Shown here: in pieces, positions 10,972 to 21,912 of the stretch
Numbering within the stretch: position 1 is the stretch's first letter
How the letters are laid out: every line of letters starts with the position of its first letter
Notes under the pieces: model-generated
Database searches by the model: none
What the model was told of the DNA's origin: nothing
What the model saw: the letters and a program-made list of their open reading frames with translations, nothing else
Translations under genes and position numbers: made by a program
NCBI RefSeq assembly: GCF_014396785.1
Contig: NZ_CP060718.1
Span: 1,694,501 to 1,758,500 of the forward strand
DNA from: Sphingomonas lutea
GTDB taxonomy: Bacteria; Pseudomonadota; Alphaproteobacteria; Sphingomonadales; Sphingomonadaceae
Reading direction: 5' to 3'
DNA length: 64,000 nt

Positions 10972-12026
10972 GCTGCGCCTCCGTAGCGGGTGAGCATCAG
11001 CCACCCGGAAATGACGACGACGAAGACGAGGCTGAGCGGCAGGAAGATCTTCCAGCCGAGCCGCATCAGCTGGTCGTATCGGTAGCGCGGCACCGTCGCC
11101 TTCACCCAGCTGAAGACGAAGAAGAAGAAGAGGATCTTGGCGAACAGCCAGAGGATGCCCGGAATGTCGAACCAGGGGATGAGGTCGACGTTGACCGGCG
11201 GCAGCCACCCGCCCCAGAACAGCAACGCGTTGAGCGCGCACATCAGGATCACGTTGCCATATTCGCCGAGCCAGAAGAGCGCGAAGCTCATCGACGAATA
11301 TTCGGTCTGGTGGCCGGCGACGAGCTCGCTTTCGGCCTCGACCAGGTCGAACGGCGTGCGGAAGGTTTCGGCCATCGAGCTGATCAGGAACACCACCGCC
11401 ATCGGGAACAGCAAAGGGTTGAATCCGAAGCCGTTGAGCAGGCCGAAAATGTGCCCCTGCTGGGCCAGCACGATCGCGCTGAGGTTGAACGTGTTGGCGT
11501 AGAGCACGACGCAGATGAGGACGAAGCCGATCGATACTTCATAGCTGACCATCTGCGCGGCAGCGCGAAGCGCCGAGAAGAACGGATATTTGGAATTGGA
11601 CGCCCAGCCCGCGACGATCACGCCATAAACGCCGAGCGAGCTCGCCGCGAGGATGTAGAGCAAGCCGACATTGACGTCGGCGAGCACCACGCCGGCATCG
11701 AACGGAACCACCGCCCAGACGATCAGCGCGGTGGTGAAGGTGACGATCGGCGCGATCAGGAACAGGCCCTTGTTCGCGCCCGTCGGGATGATCGTTTCCT
11801 TGAGGAAGACCTTGAGCCCGTCGGCGAAGCTTTGCAGCAGGCCCCACGGCCCGACCACGTTGGGGCCGCGGCGCAACGCCATCGCCGCCCAGATCTTGCG
11901 GTCGGCGTAGATGATCATCGCCACCGCAAGCATCAGCGGCAGCGCGATGAGCAGGATGCCCGCAATGGTCGCGATGAACCACGACCATTCGTAGGTCAGG
12001 CCGAAGTTTTGGAAGAAAGCGGTCAT
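10968..12026 (-). CDS. nuoH: NADH-quinone oxidoreductase subunit H
   Basis: NuoH is the membrane subunit that forms the quinone tunnel with NuoB and NuoD. The 352-residue protein has about eight helices and the conserved segments '[21 protein letters not shown]', '[19 protein letters not shown]' and '[19 protein letters not shown]'. I start at ATG 12026; upstream codons fall in a palindromic repeat. It is coupled to nuoI by ATGA. Confidence 0.96.
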   Translation of the reverse strand: MTAFFQNFGLTYEWSWFIATIAGILLIALPLMLAVAMIIYADRKIWAAMALRRGPNVVGPWGLLQSFADGLKVFLKETIIPTGANKGLFLIAPIVTFTTALIVWAVVPFDAGVVLADVNVGLLYILAASSLGVYGVIVAGWASNSKYPFFSALRAAAQMVSYEVSIGFVLICVVLYANTFNLSAIVLAQQGHIFGLLNGFGFNPLLFPMAVVFLISSMAETFRTPFDLVEAESELVAGHQTEYSSMSFALFWLGEYGNVILMCALNALLFWGGWLPPVNVDLIPWFDIPGILWLFAKILFFFFVFSWVKATVPRYRYDQLMRLGWKIFLPLSLVFVVVISGWLMLTRYGGAA

Positions 12027-12046
12027 TGCGCCCGCTCCCACGGGAT

Positions 12047-12138
12047 CGTTCGTGCTGGGCGGAGCGCGGAGCGCGTAGTCGAAGGGCACACTGCGCGACC
12101 GTCGTGCCAGCGCCCTTCGACTTCGCCCAGGAAGAACG
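12047..12138. repeat. Palindromic intergenic repeat, family A1, between nuoG and nuoH
   Basis: The arms are CGTTCGTGCTGGGCGGAGCG and CGACTTCGCCCAGGAAGAACG, imperfect inverted repeats around a core containing GTCGAAGGGC and GCCCTTCGAC. It fills nearly all of the nuoG-nuoH gap. Relatives are at 16353-16427, 19234-19311 and 26917-27008. Confidence 0.85.
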
Positions 12139-12162
12139 GACCTTGGAGGAATTGCATGGCCA

Positions 12163-14172
12163 TCACTCCGCCGCCTCCGCGAAGGTCACGCCCTGCACCA
12201 GCTCCTCCGAGCAGCGATGCATGGTCGGGCTGGCGCGGCAGATGGCATTGGTCAGGTAGAAATCGGCGACCGGGTAGCGCACCGGGCCTTCCGCCTTGGC
12301 GTCGAGCCTGGGCGGCGACCAGGGCAGGTCGATCAGGCCGTCGCGGCCGAGTTCGGGGTGCGCGGCGACCATCGCGGCGCGCAATTGATCGAAGCTGTCG
12401 AACGGGAGCGGCTTGCCGACAAGCCCGCTCACCGCGCGCAGGATCGCCCAATCCTCGCGCGCCTCGCCGGGCGGGAAAACGGCCTTCTCGCCGCGCTGCA
12501 CGCGCCCTTCGGTGTTGACGTAGGTGCCGTGCTTTTCGGCATAGGTCGCGCCGGGCAGGACGAGGTCGGCTTGCTTCGCGCCGGCATCGCCGTGGTGGCC
12601 GATGTAGACCTTGTACGCGCCCTTGAAGCGGTCGGCCGCGACTTCGTCCGCGCCGAGCAGCAGCACGACCTCGGGCGAGGCGGCTTCGAGGTCGGCAATG
12701 CCGCCCTTCTGCGCGAAACCGAGGATCAGCCCCGCCATGCGCGATGCGGCGGTGTGCAGGACGTTGAAGCCGTTCCAGCCGTCGCGGACGAGCTTGAGTG
12801 AGCCGACCAACTCAAGCGCCGCACCGAGTGCGCCGGCGCCGAGCGCGCCCGGCCCGACGATCACTGCCGGACGTTCAGCCGCCGCGAAGGCGTCGGTCAC
12901 CTCACTCGGCAGCTTGCCAAGCAATTTGAGATCATCGCCCAGCCACGTGACCTTCATGCCGAGGTCCGCTTGCGGCCCGATCGCGAAGACCTTGCCGCCC
13001 TTGCGTGCGACCTTGCGAACGCGCGTGGCGATCAGCGGCGCTTCCCAGCGGATGTTGGTGCCGATCAGCAGCACCGCATCGGCCTCCTCGATCCCCGCGA
13101 TGGTCGAGTTGAACGCGACCGCCGACAGGCTGCTGGTATCGTAATCGAGCCCCGTCTGGCGCCCTTCGAGCAGGGTCGATCCCGCCTGCGCGAGCAATGC
13201 CTTGGCCGCATACATCGTCTCGGCATCGAGCAAGTCGCCCGCGACTGCCGCCACCTTTGGCCCGGCTTTCCTGAGTTTCTTGGCGAAGGCCTGCAGCGCG
13301 TCCTGCCAGCTGACTTCGCGAAGCTTGCCCTTCTCGCGCACCCACGGGCGGTCGAGGCGGCCACGGACGAGCGCGTCGGCGTGGTGCCGTGTCTTGTCGC
13401 TAATCCACTCCTCATTCACCTCGTCGTGGATGCGCGGAAGGATGCGCATCACCTGGCGCTGGCGCACGTCGAGCCGGATGTTGGAGCCGACCGCGTCCAT
13501 CACGTCGATCGCCGGCACCTTGCGCAATTCCCACGGGCGAAGCTCGAAAATCTGCGGCTTCTGCAGCAGCGCACCGACCGGGCAGACGTCGGCGAGGTTG
13601 CCCGCGAGTTCGCTGGTCACGGTGCGTTCGAGGTAGGTTGTGATCTGGCTGTCCTCGCCGCGATACAGCATGCCGATCTCGTCGACCCCGGCAACCTCGG
13701 TCGAGAAGCGGATGCAGCGCGTGCACTGGATGCAGCGCGTCATCGCGGTCTTGATCACCGGGCCCATATATTTGTCGTCGACCGAGCGCTTGTTCTCTTC
13801 GTAGCGCGAGCCCGAGCGGCCGTAGGCGACCGCCTGGTCCTGCAGGTCGCATTCGCCGCCCTGGTCGCAGATCGGGCAATCGAGCGGGTGGTTGATGAGC
13901 AGGAACTCCATCACCCCTTCGCGCGCCTTTTTGACCATTGCGGTGTCGGTGCGGATCATCTGCCCGTCGGCCGCCGGCAGCGCGCAGCTCGCCTGCGGCT
14001 TGGGCGGCCCCGGCGCGACCTCGACTAGGCACATCCGGCAATTGCCGGCGATGCTGAGCCGCTCATGGTAGCAGAAGCGCGGGATTTCCTTCCCCGCCAG
14101 CTCGCACGCCTGGAGCACGGTCGCGCCCTGCGGAACCTCGAATTCGACGCCGTCGACGGTGACCTTAGGCAT
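12163..14172 (-). CDS. nuoG: NADH-quinone oxidoreductase subunit G
   Basis: NuoG is the large iron-sulfur subunit of the complex I NADH module, belonging to the molybdopterin oxidoreductase superfamily. The N-terminal 2Fe-2S ferredoxin domain shows '[15 protein letters not shown]', followed by the His-Cys cluster segment '[18 protein letters not shown]' and the 4Fe-4S motif '[10 protein letters not shown]'. The 669-residue length is typical of alphaproteobacteria. I chose ATG 14172 ('[13 protein letters not shown]'), four codons inside the longest frame, because it fits the family N-terminus. Its first bases overlap the end of the membrane-protein gene at 14165-14590. Confidence 0.97.
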   Translation of the reverse strand: MPKVTVDGVEFEVPQGATVLQACELAGKEIPRFCYHERLSIAGNCRMCLVEVAPGPPKPQASCALPAADGQMIRTDTAMVKKAREGVMEFLLINHPLDCPICDQGGECDLQDQAVAYGRSGSRYEENKRSVDDKYMGPVIKTAMTRCIQCTRCIRFSTEVAGVDEIGMLYRGEDSQITTYLERTVTSELAGNLADVCPVGALLQKPQIFELRPWELRKVPAIDVMDAVGSNIRLDVRQRQVMRILPRIHDEVNEEWISDKTRHHADALVRGRLDRPWVREKGKLREVSWQDALQAFAKKLRKAGPKVAAVAGDLLDAETMYAAKALLAQAGSTLLEGRQTGLDYDTSSLSAVAFNSTIAGIEEADAVLLIGTNIRWEAPLIATRVRKVARKGGKVFAIGPQADLGMKVTWLGDDLKLLGKLPSEVTDAFAAAERPAVIVGPGALGAGALGAALELVGSLKLVRDGWNGFNVLHTAASRMAGLILGFAQKGGIADLEAASPEVVLLLGADEVAADRFKGAYKVYIGHHGDAGAKQADLVLPGATYAEKHGTYVNTEGRVQRGEKAVFPPGEAREDWAILRAVSGLVGKPLPFDSFDQLRAAMVAAHPELGRDGLIDLPWSPPRLDAKAEGPVRYPVADFYLTNAICRASPTMHRCSEELVQGVTFAEAAE

Positions 14173-14590
14173 TTGCCACCTCAAGCTTCTCCCGGCGAAG
14201 CGCGAAATATCGATAAGCTAGTGTCGAAATTGACCACGACACCCCTGCAATGGCAGCAATCTCGTGTGGCGGCAGTCCGCTCCGGTATGTGATCAGGGCG
14301 ACTATCAGCGGAACAAGGAGAAGGCCTAGGCCGCCGATCCAGCGTTTCGGAATTTGAAATTTTCGTATTTCGTTGCCGGTCAGATGATCGAGGTCGCCCC
14401 TGGCCTGCGCGATCCGCCGACCAATCTGATCACCAACCAAGTCTCCAAGCATGAGGTATAGCAACGCGGTGATGAGGTCTGCCGCAAGCCAATACGCAGC
14501 GGCCGCTCCAACTAATTCAAAAGGTAAAGCAGCCAGATTCTTTCGCAGAAAATAGGCGCGAAGGGCAATTTTAAGAGGCGTTTCAGTCAT
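14165..14590 (-). CDS. Unassigned membrane protein embedded in the nuo operon
   Basis: This 141-residue protein starts at ATG 14590 and overlaps the end of the 46-residue gene upstream by 8 bases and the start of nuoG by 8 bases, so it is physically locked into the operon. I see four likely membrane segments, around residues 20-34, 37-50, 86-100 and 108-125, and a charged loop 'GRRIAQARGDLDHLTGNE'. I do not recognise a family. The region is visibly less GC-rich than its neighbours, with AT-rich codons such as AAA, TTT and ATT, which suggests later acquisition. It could be an accessory or assembly factor for complex I, but that is only a guess from position. Confidence 0.75.
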   Translation of the reverse strand: MTETPLKIALRAYFLRKNLAALPFELVGAAAAYWLAADLITALLYLMLGDLVGDQIGRRIAQARGDLDHLTGNEIRKFQIPKRWIGGLGLLLVPLIVALITYRSGLPPHEIAAIAGVSWSISTLAYRYFALRREKLEVANA

Positions 14591-14719
14591 GCCGCCCCTC
14601 CAAATCGTCCTCCCGCTCGCGGTGCGTTTCGATGTGCGTAACGCGCGGATGGCTGCGCTGCGAGAGCGCGATCGCGACGATAAGCGCGAGAATGACGATG
14701 CCGGCAATGAGTCCGTAGC

Positions 14720-14723
<4 letters not shown>
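14583..14723 (-). CDS. 46-residue single-span membrane protein in the nuo operon
   Basis: The frame starts at ATG 14723, overlapping the nuoF stop (ATGA), and stops at 14583, overlapping the next gene by 8 bases. It encodes one N-terminal membrane helix (about residues 4-20, '[17 protein letters not shown]') followed by a hydrophilic, His/Arg/Glu-rich tail. The tight couplings on both sides and the clean helix-plus-tail pattern support a real gene. No family is recognised and the function is unknown. Confidence 0.7.
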
Positions 14724-16029
<1,306 letters not shown>

Positions 16030-16030
<1 letters not shown>

Positions 16031-16170
16031 CAGATGCCGAATCCGCTGGTCATGAAGTAGAACAGGACGAGCACGATCACGCCCAGCACGACGAACTTCA
16101 CCATGCCGCCAATGAATTTGATCACGACGAACGCAGCGACGACCGCGAGGAGGACGGCGAGGATTTCCAT
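16030..16170 (-). CDS. 46-residue two-helix membrane protein in the nuo operon
   Basis: The gene starts at ATG 16170, overlapping the stop of the 53-residue gene upstream (TGATG), and its own stop overlaps the nuoF start (TGATG). The product is almost entirely hydrophobic, with two likely helices at residues 2-19 and 25-40 separated by 'KFIGGMVK'. It has no recognised family. The perfect coupling on both sides supports expression together with nuoF. Confidence 0.72.
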
Positions 16171-16331
16171 CAGCGGATCCGCTTCGTGTCGTTGCCGAGC
16201 AGCTTCATTCCGCCCCAGACGAGCAGGCCCGCCGCGGCCACCGCGAGCAGGACGCCGAACACGCCTTTTACGATCTTCCACGCGAGGATGATCAGCAGGA
16301 TCGCGATGACGATCTTGGCGATGTCTTTCAT
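16170..16331 (-). CDS. 53-residue hydrophobic protein in the nuo operon
   Basis: Read on the minus strand from ATG 16331, this frame gives 53 residues: a first helix at about 4-20 ('[15 protein letters not shown]'), a second at about 22-40 ('[20 protein letters not shown]') and a basic end 'NDTKRIR'. It overlaps the 3' end of the extended nuoE frame by 4 bases and is coupled to the next micro-gene by TGATG. It is too short for most gene callers. Function unknown. Confidence 0.68.
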   Translation of the reverse strand: MKDIAKIVIAILLIILAWKIVKGVFGVLLAVAAAGLLVWGGMKLLGNDTKRIR

Positions 16332-17137
16332 CGTAAGAATTCCCCGAAACGACGTTCGTGCTGAGCGAAGTCGAAGCGCGCTGCGACACCGTCGAGCAAG
16401 CGCCCTTCGACAAGCTCAGGACGAACGAGGTTGGAGTTCAGCAGGCCCATCACGCCCCTCCCCGCCGTCGCGGTCCACATTGGGCGATAGTCGTAATTGC
16501 GCTCGGCCATTTTCTTCAAGGTCGTCGGGCCGCCTTCGGGGCAGCTGGTCTGACGATCGACCTGCGGACCGATCTTGGGCGACTTCCCCGCCGCCAGCGC
16601 GTCGAGGATCGCGCCCATGCTCTCCTCGGTCAGATCTTCGTAATTGTCGTCGTTGATCTGGACCATCGGCGCGTTGGCGCAGGCGCCAAGGCACTCGACC
16701 TCGGTCAAAGTAAACACGCCGTCGTCGGTGGTGTGACCCTTCTTGAGGCCGCGCGCCTTGCACGCCGCGAGCACATCGTCCGACCCGCGCAGCATGCACG
16801 GCGTCGTCCCACACACCTGCACATGATATTTGCCGACCGGCGCGAGGTTGAACATCGTGTAGAAGGTCGCGACCTCGAGCACGCCGATGACCGGCATGTC
16901 GAGCTCGCGCGCAACAAATTCCATGACCGGAATCGGCAGCCAGCCCTGCGTCCCCGTCTCCGCCCCGACCTGCCGCTGGGCAAGGTCGAGCAGCGGGATG
17001 ACCGCCGACATCTGCCGCCCCGCGGGATAGCGCGCGATGAACGCGGCGGCCGCCTTCGCATTGGCGTCGGTCCAGGCAAAGCCCGACCAGCGCGCGCGGA
17101 TCTCGGCGTCGTCGAGGATGGAGGCTTGGCCAGCCAT
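16328..17137 (-). CDS. nuoE: NADH-quinone oxidoreductase subunit E with repeat-derived C-terminus
   Basis: NuoE carries the 2Fe-2S cluster N1a. The ligand pattern is C109, C114, C149 and C153 ('CGTTPC' and 'ECLGAC'), as expected. Homologous sequence ends near W221 ('YDYRPMW'). After that the frame runs another 48 residues, and from about residue 237 ('LVRPELVEG') it is simply the translation of a family A1 palindromic repeat. A one-base insertion in the adjacent G-runs would instead end the protein at 16416. The ATG at 17137 overlaps the nuoD stop (TAATG). The core is certain; the end is doubtful. Confidence 0.93.
   Translation of the reverse strand: MAGQASILDDAEIRARWSGFAWTDANAKAAAAFIARYPAGRQMSAVIPLLDLAQRQVGAETGTQGWLPIPVMEFVARELDMPVIGVLEVATFYTMFNLAPVGKYHVQVCGTTPCMLRGSDDVLAACKARGLKKGHTTDDGVFTLTEVECLGACANAPMVQINDDNYEDLTEESMGAILDALAAGKSPKIGPQVDRQTSCPEGGPTTLKKMAERNYDYRPMWTATAGRGVMGLLNSNLVRPELVEGRLLDGVAARFDFAQHERRFGEFLR
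16353..16427. repeat. Palindromic repeat, family A1, overlapping the 3' end of nuoE
   Basis: The arms are CGTTCGTGCTGAGCGAAG and CAAGCTCAGGACGAACG with internal GTCGAAGCGC and GCGCCCTTCGA. Elsewhere in this window the same family lies between genes; here it is read as the end of nuoE. Confidence 0.85.
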
Positions 17138-18393
17138 TAGCGATCGCACTCCCCGAACACAACGTCGATGGCGCTGAGCACCGCGGTGACGTCGGCGAGC
17201 ATGTGGCCCTTCATCATGAAGTCCATCGCCTGGAGATGGCTGAAGGCGGTCGGGCGAATCTTGCAGCGGAACGGGCGGTTGGTGCCGTCGGCGACGAGGT
17301 AGACGCCGAATTCGCCCTTGGGGCTTTCGGTCGCGACATACACTTCGCCCGCGGGCACGTGATAGCCTTCGGTGTAGAGCTTGAAGTGGTGGATGAGCGC
17401 CTCCATCGAGGTCTTCATCTCGGCGCGGCTTGGCGGGAACACCTTGCTGTCGGCGCCGATCGGCCCGGCCGGCATTTCCTTCAAACACTGGCGCGCGATC
17501 TTCCAGCTCTGCCGCACTTCCTCGACGCGGACCATGAAGCGGTCGTAGCAATCACCGCGCGTGCCGACGGGAATGTCGAAGTCCATCCGGTCGTAGACTT
17601 CGTAGGGCTGGCTGCGGCGGATGTCCCACGGGATGCCCGCGGCGCGGATCATCGGGCCGGAGAAGCCCCAGGCGATCGCGTCTTCCTTGCTGACCGTGCC
17701 GATGTCGACATTGCGCTGCTTGAAGATGCGGTTGTCGGCGACCAGGCTGATCGCGTCCTCGAACAGCCGCACGCGGTTGTCGAGGAAGTCGCCGATCATG
17801 TCGAGCACCTTGGGCGGAATGTCCTCGCGCACGCCGCCGACGCGGAAGTAATTGGCGTGCATCCGCGCGCCCGAGACATGCTCGTAGATCTGCATCAGGT
17901 CTTCGCGCAGCTCGAACAACCACAGGTTCGGCGTCATCGCGCCCACGTCCATGATGTGCGCGCCCAGGTTGAGCATGTGGTTCTTGATGCGGGTCAGTTC
18001 CGCCATCAGCACGCGGATGTACTGGGCGCGGATCGGGATCTCGAGCCCGAGCAGCTTTTCGATCGCCAGCACGAAGCTATGCTCCATGCACATCGGCGAG
18101 CAATAATCGAGCCGATCGAAGTAAGGCAGCGCCTGGGCGTAGGTTTTGTACTCGATCAGCTTCTCGGTGCCGCGGTGGAGCAGCCCGATATGCGGATCGA
18201 CCCGCTCGACGACTTCACCGTCGAGCTCGAGGATCAGGCGCAGCACGCCGTGCGCGGCGGGATGCTGCGGGCCGAAGTTGATCGTGTAATTGCTGATCGC
18301 CTCGTCGCCGGCGGTGACGTCGCCGGCTTCGCGCGGCGCGCCGACAGTCATTTCGACCTTGCGCGTGCGATCGTCGGTGCGGACGTCGGTCAT
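17137..18393 (-). CDS. nuoD: NADH-quinone oxidoreductase subunit D
   Basis: NuoD is the 49-kDa-type subunit that helps form the quinone-binding site, related to NiFe hydrogenase large subunits. The 418-residue protein has '[15 protein letters not shown]', '[14 protein letters not shown]' and '[12 protein letters not shown]', all family signatures. It starts at ATG 18393, overlapping the nuoC stop (ATGA). A short N-terminal extension of about 35 residues precedes the conserved core. Confidence 0.97.
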   Translation of the reverse strand: MTDVRTDDRTRKVEMTVGAPREAGDVTAGDEAISNYTINFGPQHPAAHGVLRLILELDGEVVERVDPHIGLLHRGTEKLIEYKTYAQALPYFDRLDYCSPMCMEHSFVLAIEKLLGLEIPIRAQYIRVLMAELTRIKNHMLNLGAHIMDVGAMTPNLWLFELREDLMQIYEHVSGARMHANYFRVGGVREDIPPKVLDMIGDFLDNRVRLFEDAISLVADNRIFKQRNVDIGTVSKEDAIAWGFSGPMIRAAGIPWDIRRSQPYEVYDRMDFDIPVGTRGDCYDRFMVRVEEVRQSWKIARQCLKEMPAGPIGADSKVFPPSRAEMKTSMEALIHHFKLYTEGYHVPAGEVYVATESPKGEFGVYLVADGTNRPFRCKIRPTAFSHLQAMDFMMKGHMLADVTAVLSAIDVVFGECDR

Positions 18394-19217
18394 GCCTTCG
18401 GTTTCCGCTTGGCCGCGGGCTTCCTTGCCGCAGGCTTGCTGACTTCGCTTTCGGCCTTGGCCTTGGACGACTTGCGGGCCTGCCGGTTGCCCTCGGCATT
18501 GGTCGGCTCGCCCGCGCCGGTCTGCGCCGAGCTTTCGGTGACCTTGGGCGTTTTCGCCGGAGTTGCGGGATTGACCGGGGCGGTGCCGGTCGGCGCGGGC
18601 GCGGGGGTCGGCGCACCCGGCTGCTGCGGCGCCGCCTTCTCGTCCCCGGGCAGATGATATTCGGGGCCTTCCCACGGCATCAGGAAGTCGAAGTTGCGGA
18701 AATCCTGGGGCAGCGACACGGGCTCATACACCACACGCTTTTCGGCCTCCGAATAGCGCAGCTCGACATGGCCGGTCAGCGGGAAGTCCTTGCGCTGCGG
18801 ATAGCCTTCGAACCCATAATCGGTGAGGATCCGGCGGAGGTCGGGATTGCCGCTGAAGCCGACGCCATACATGTCGAACACTTCGCGCTCGAGCCAGCCC
18901 GCAACCGGCCACAGGCCGGTGACGCTGGGCACCGGCGTATTCTCGTCGGTTGCGACATGCACGCGGACGCGGTGGTTTTTGGTCAACGACAGCAGGCAAT
19001 AGACGACTTCGAACCGCTCGGGCCGGTCGGGATAGTCGACCCCGGCGATCTCCATCAGCTGCTGATATTCGTGCTCGTCGCGCAGGGTGCGCAGAACCTC
19101 GACGAGGTTATCGCGCGCGACATCGAACGCGGTCTCGATGCCGGCGCGAGCGGTCGCGTTGGCGAGCTTGCCAAGCGCGGCCGGAGCCTCGGCATATCGG
19201 GGCGCGGACGAAGCCAT
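18390..19217 (-). CDS. nuoC: NADH-quinone oxidoreductase subunit C with a long basic tail
   Basis: NuoC is the 30-kDa-type subunit of the hydrophilic arm. The core, residues 1 to about 190, has '[21 protein letters not shown]' (ends only) and '[20 protein letters not shown]'. It is followed by a tail of roughly 75 residues dominated by Ala, Pro, Thr and Lys and ending '[12 protein letters not shown]'. Core NuoC proteins are about 200 residues; this one is 275. The ATG at 19217 sits just downstream of a palindromic repeat. Confidence 0.96.
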   Translation of the reverse strand: MASSAPRYAEAPAALGKLANATARAGIETAFDVARDNLVEVLRTLRDEHEYQQLMEIAGVDYPDRPERFEVVYCLLSLTKNHRVRVHVATDENTPVPSVTGLWPVAGWLEREVFDMYGVGFSGNPDLRRILTDYGFEGYPQRKDFPLTGHVELRYSEAEKRVVYEPVSLPQDFRNFDFLMPWEGPEYHLPGDEKAAPQQPGAPTPAPAPTGTAPVNPATPAKTPKVTESSAQTGAGEPTNAEGNRQARKSSKAKAESEVSKPAARKPAAKRKPKA

Positions 19218-19233
19218 CAGCGCTTCCCCAACC

Positions 19234-19311
19234 CGTTTGTGTCGAGCGAAGTCGAGACACCCATCGACCCAGCTCGGGGCAGGCGTCCCTCGACTTCGCT
19301 CGGGACGAACG
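19234..19311. repeat. Palindromic repeat, family A1, between nuoB and nuoC
   Basis: The arms are CGTTTGTGTCGAGCGAAG and CTTCGCTCGGGACGAACG, inverted around GTCGAGAC and GTCCCTCGAC. It fills most of the gap between nuoB and nuoC. Confidence 0.82.
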
Positions 19312-19335
19312 GATTTGTGGTGAACAACTTTGTCC

Positions 19336-19917
19336 TCACCGCTCGATCGTCCCTTCGCGGCGGATTTTCCGCTGCAGTTGCAGGATACCGTAGAGCAAGG
19401 CCTCGGCAGTCGGCGGGCAACCGGGGACGTAGATGTCGACCGGGACGATGCGGTCGCAGCCGCGGACCACCGAATAGCTGTAGTGATAATAGCCGCCGCC
19501 ATTGGCGCATGACCCCATCGAGATGACGTATTTGGGATCGCTCATCTGGTCGTAGACGCGGCGCAGCGCCGGGGCCATTTTGTTGCACAGGGTGCCGGCG
19601 ACGATCATCACGTCCGACTGGCGCGGGGAGGCGCGCGGCGCGACCCCGAAGCGCTCGAGGTCGTAGCGCGGCATGTTGACGTGGATCATCTCGACCGCGC
19701 AGCAGGCCAGGCCGAAGGTCATCCACCACAAAGATCCGGTGCGTGCCCAGGTGAACAAATCCTCGGTCGAGGTGACGAGGAAGCCCTTTTCGTTGAGGCT
19801 CTGCTGAAGCTCGGCAAGCTTCTTCTGGTCGACTTCGCCCGGAACAAGACCGGCGATCCGCGCGAGTTCTTCCTCGCTCGGCATGCGGTCTTCGTCGGGG
19901 CGAAGCATCACTCCCAT
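19336..19917 (-). CDS. nuoB: NADH-quinone oxidoreductase subunit B
   Basis: NuoB holds cluster N2, the last iron-sulfur centre before quinone. The tandem cysteines 'GLACCAVEM', 'GSCANGGG' and '[11 protein letters not shown]' supply the ligands. I use ATG 19917 (193 residues), which has AAGGG about 9 bases upstream inside nuoA. ATG 19908, overlapping the nuoA stop, is the alternative but its purine-rich site is too close. An N-terminal extension of about 45 residues precedes the conserved core. Confidence 0.95.
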   Translation of the reverse strand: MGVMLRPDEDRMPSEEELARIAGLVPGEVDQKKLAELQQSLNEKGFLVTSTEDLFTWARTGSLWWMTFGLACCAVEMIHVNMPRYDLERFGVAPRASPRQSDVMIVAGTLCNKMAPALRRVYDQMSDPKYVISMGSCANGGGYYHYSYSVVRGCDRIVPVDIYVPGCPPTAEALLYGILQLQRKIRREGTIER

Positions 19918-20285
19918 TCGAGCGCACCCTTCTTCCAGGCATAGGCCAGGCCAAGACCGAGTTCGGCAAGGAAGATCATCATCGCCGTCCAGCCGCTCCA
20001 CTGCGTGAAGTCGAGGCTGACCGCCCATGGGAACAGGAAGGCCGCTTCGAGGTCGAAGACGATGAACAGGATCGCGACCAGGTAGAAACGGACGTCGAAC
20101 TCGGCGCGCGCATCCTCGAACGCGGGAAAGCCGCATTCATATTCGCTGAGCTTGGCCGGATGGGGCTGGTGCGCGCCGGTCAGGCGCGACACGATCATCG
20201 GCAGCACGACGAAGGCCGCCGAGAGACCCAGCGCGACGCCCAAGAACAGCAGGATCGGCAGGTAGCCGGCGGCAACGCTTGCCAA
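19908..20285 (-). CDS. nuoA: NADH-quinone oxidoreductase subunit A
   Basis: NuoA is a three-helix membrane subunit at the junction of the two arms of complex I and the first gene of the operon. The conserved loop '[16 protein letters not shown]' carries the cysteine that faces the quinone site. The protein is 125 residues. The start is TTG 20285, supported by CGGAG seven bases upstream. About 70 bases separate it from the inositol-monophosphatase-like gene, which is also on the minus strand, so the operon promoter is either there or further upstream. Confidence 0.95.
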   Translation of the reverse strand: MASVAAGYLPILLFLGVALGLSAAFVVLPMIVSRLTGAHQPHPAKLSEYECGFPAFEDARAEFDVRFYLVAILFIVFDLEAAFLFPWAVSLDFTQWSGWTAMMIFLAELGLGLAYAWKKGALEWE

Positions 20286-20356
20286 GGGACACTCCGAGGA
20301 ACGAAAGTTGGCGGCTCTCTAGGACAGCAGGTTGCGGGCCGCAACCTTCCCAGACG

Positions 20357-21169
20357 CTATCTGAGCGCTCCGGCGATGAGCTTTTGCAGCTTGCTGTGGA
20401 TGGCCGCCGATCCGGCGACATATTCGCGCCGCTCGAACATCCGGTCGGAGCCGCGATAGTCGCTGACGAACCCGCCCGCTTCCTTGATCAAAAGCATGCC
20501 CGCGGCGGTGTCCCAGGGGTCGAGATCGTCTTCCCAGAAACCGTCCATCCGCCCCGCCGCGACCCAGGCGAGGTCGAGCGAGGCGGCGCCGAAGCGGCGG
20601 ACGCCCGACACTTCCGGCCCGATCGCCGAATAGATGCTTGCCCAACGGGCCGCATCGCCGCGGCCGCAATGCGGAATGCCCGTGCCGATCAGGCTGTCCG
20701 ACAGGTCGCGCCGCGCGGACACGCGGAGGCGGGCGTCCTGGAGCCACGCGCCGCGGCCCTTTTCCGCCCAAAAGCTTTCGTCGGTCAGCGGCTGATAGAC
20801 GAGGCCTTGCGTGATTTCGGAGCCGCCGCCGGGCTTACGCTCCTCCACCGCGATCGAGATCGCGAAATGCGGAATGCCGTGAAGGAAGTTGCTGGTGCCG
20901 TCGAGTGGATCGACGATCCACCGCGGCTTGGCCGGGTCGCCCGCGATTTCGCCCGCTTCCTCGACCAGCAGGCCCCAGTCGGGCCGGGCGTAGCGCAGTT
21001 CGTCGACGATCGTCGCTTCGGCGCGCTTGTCGGCCATCGAGACGAAGTCGGCCGGCCCCTTACGGCTCACCTGCAGGTGCTCGACCTCGCCGAAGTCCCG
21101 CCGCAGCCGCGGCGCCGCCTTGCGCGCGGCGCGGGTCATGACGGTGATCAGGCCGGAATGCGAAACCAT
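20357..21169 (-). CDS. Inositol monophosphatase family protein
   Basis: This 270-residue protein matches the lithium-sensitive, magnesium-dependent phosphatase family that includes SuhB. Metal-site motifs are present in order: 'EEAGE', 'WIVDPLDGTSNFLHGIPHFAISIAV' (described by ends WIVDPLDG and ISIAV) and 'DPWDTAAGMLLIKEAGG'. It could hydrolyse inositol-1-phosphate or act on other small phosphates; SuhB in enterobacteria also serves in rRNA transcription antitermination. It follows efp with a 2-base gap and precedes nuoA. Confidence 0.92.
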   Translation of the reverse strand: MVSHSGLITVMTRAARKAAPRLRRDFGEVEHLQVSRKGPADFVSMADKRAEATIVDELRYARPDWGLLVEEAGEIAGDPAKPRWIVDPLDGTSNFLHGIPHFAISIAVEERKPGGGSEITQGLVYQPLTDESFWAEKGRGAWLQDARLRVSARRDLSDSLIGTGIPHCGRGDAARWASIYSAIGPEVSGVRRFGAASLDLAWVAAGRMDGFWEDDLDPWDTAAGMLLIKEAGGFVSDYRGSDRMFERREYVAGSAAIHSKLQKLIAGALR

Positions 21170-21171
21170 CC

Positions 21172-21735
21172 TTAGTCGGCGCGCCGGACGTAAGTCTGCT
21201 CATACACGTCAACGACGATCTTCGTCCCCGCGCCGATATGCGGCGGAACCATCACGCGGACGCCATTGTCGAGCATTGCGGGCTTGTAGGAGGAGCTGGC
21301 CGTCTGGCCCTTCACCACCGCGTCGGCCTCGACGATCATCGCTTCGATCGTGTCAGGCAGCTGCACGCTAATAGGCTTTTCGTCGTACAGCTCCATGATC
21401 ACGTCCATGCCGTCCTGGAGGAAGGCGGCGGCATCTCCGAGCAGGTCGCGCGGAAGGCTGATCTGCTCGTAATTTTCCTTGTCCATGAAGGTCAGCATGT
21501 CGCCGTCGGCGAACAGGAACTGGAAATCCTTGGTGTCGAGGCGGACTCGCTCGACCGTCTCGGCGGAGCGAAAGCGGACGTTGTTCTTGCGCCCGTCGAT
21601 CAGGTTCTTGAGCTCGACCTGCATGTAGGCGCCGCCCTTGCCCGGCTGCGTATGCTGGATCTTCACCGCGCGCCAGATGCCGCCTTCATATTCGATGATG
21701 TTGCCGGGACGGATGTCCACGCCGCTGATCTTCAT
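21172..21735 (-). CDS. efp: Translation elongation factor P
   Basis: EF-P relieves ribosome stalling at consecutive prolines. The 187-residue protein has all three domains, with the tip lysine K33 in 'QPGKGGAY', the residue modified in many bacteria by EpmA or other systems. No modification gene (epmA, epmB, earP) is in this window, so the modification state cannot be predicted. The C-terminal signature is '[10 protein letters not shown]'-like, here '[14 protein letters not shown]'. The ATG at 21735 is preceded by a palindromic repeat region. Confidence 0.97.
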   Translation of the reverse strand: MKISGVDIRPGNIIEYEGGIWRAVKIQHTQPGKGGAYMQVELKNLIDGRKNNVRFRSAETVERVRLDTKDFQFLFADGDMLTFMDKENYEQISLPRDLLGDAAAFLQDGMDVIMELYDEKPISVQLPDTIEAMIVEADAVVKGQTASSSYKPAMLDNGVRVMVPPHIGAGTKIVVDVYEQTYVRRAD

Positions 21736-21769
21736 GTGCTCGAACCTTTGAAAGAACCCGTGCTGCCGT

Positions 21770-21888
21770 GCTTCGAGACGGCACTTCGATGCGCTTCGCT
21801 TACTCAGCGCCTCCTCAGCATGAGCGGAGAAGAAACCCGCTCGTCCTGAGGAGCGGCTGAGCGAAGTCGAAGACGCGTCTCGAAGGAC
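21770..21888. repeat. Two facing family A2 repeat halves upstream of efp
   Basis: One element runs from CTTCGAGACGG to CTCCTCAGCATGAGCGG, and a second from CGCTCGTCCTGAGGAGCGG through GTCGAAG to GCGTCTCGAAGG. They face each other and fill the 177-base gap between the M23 peptidase gene and efp. Confidence 0.82.
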
Positions 21889-21912
21889 CCGGACACGGCC
21901 AAGGCCGCGCCC

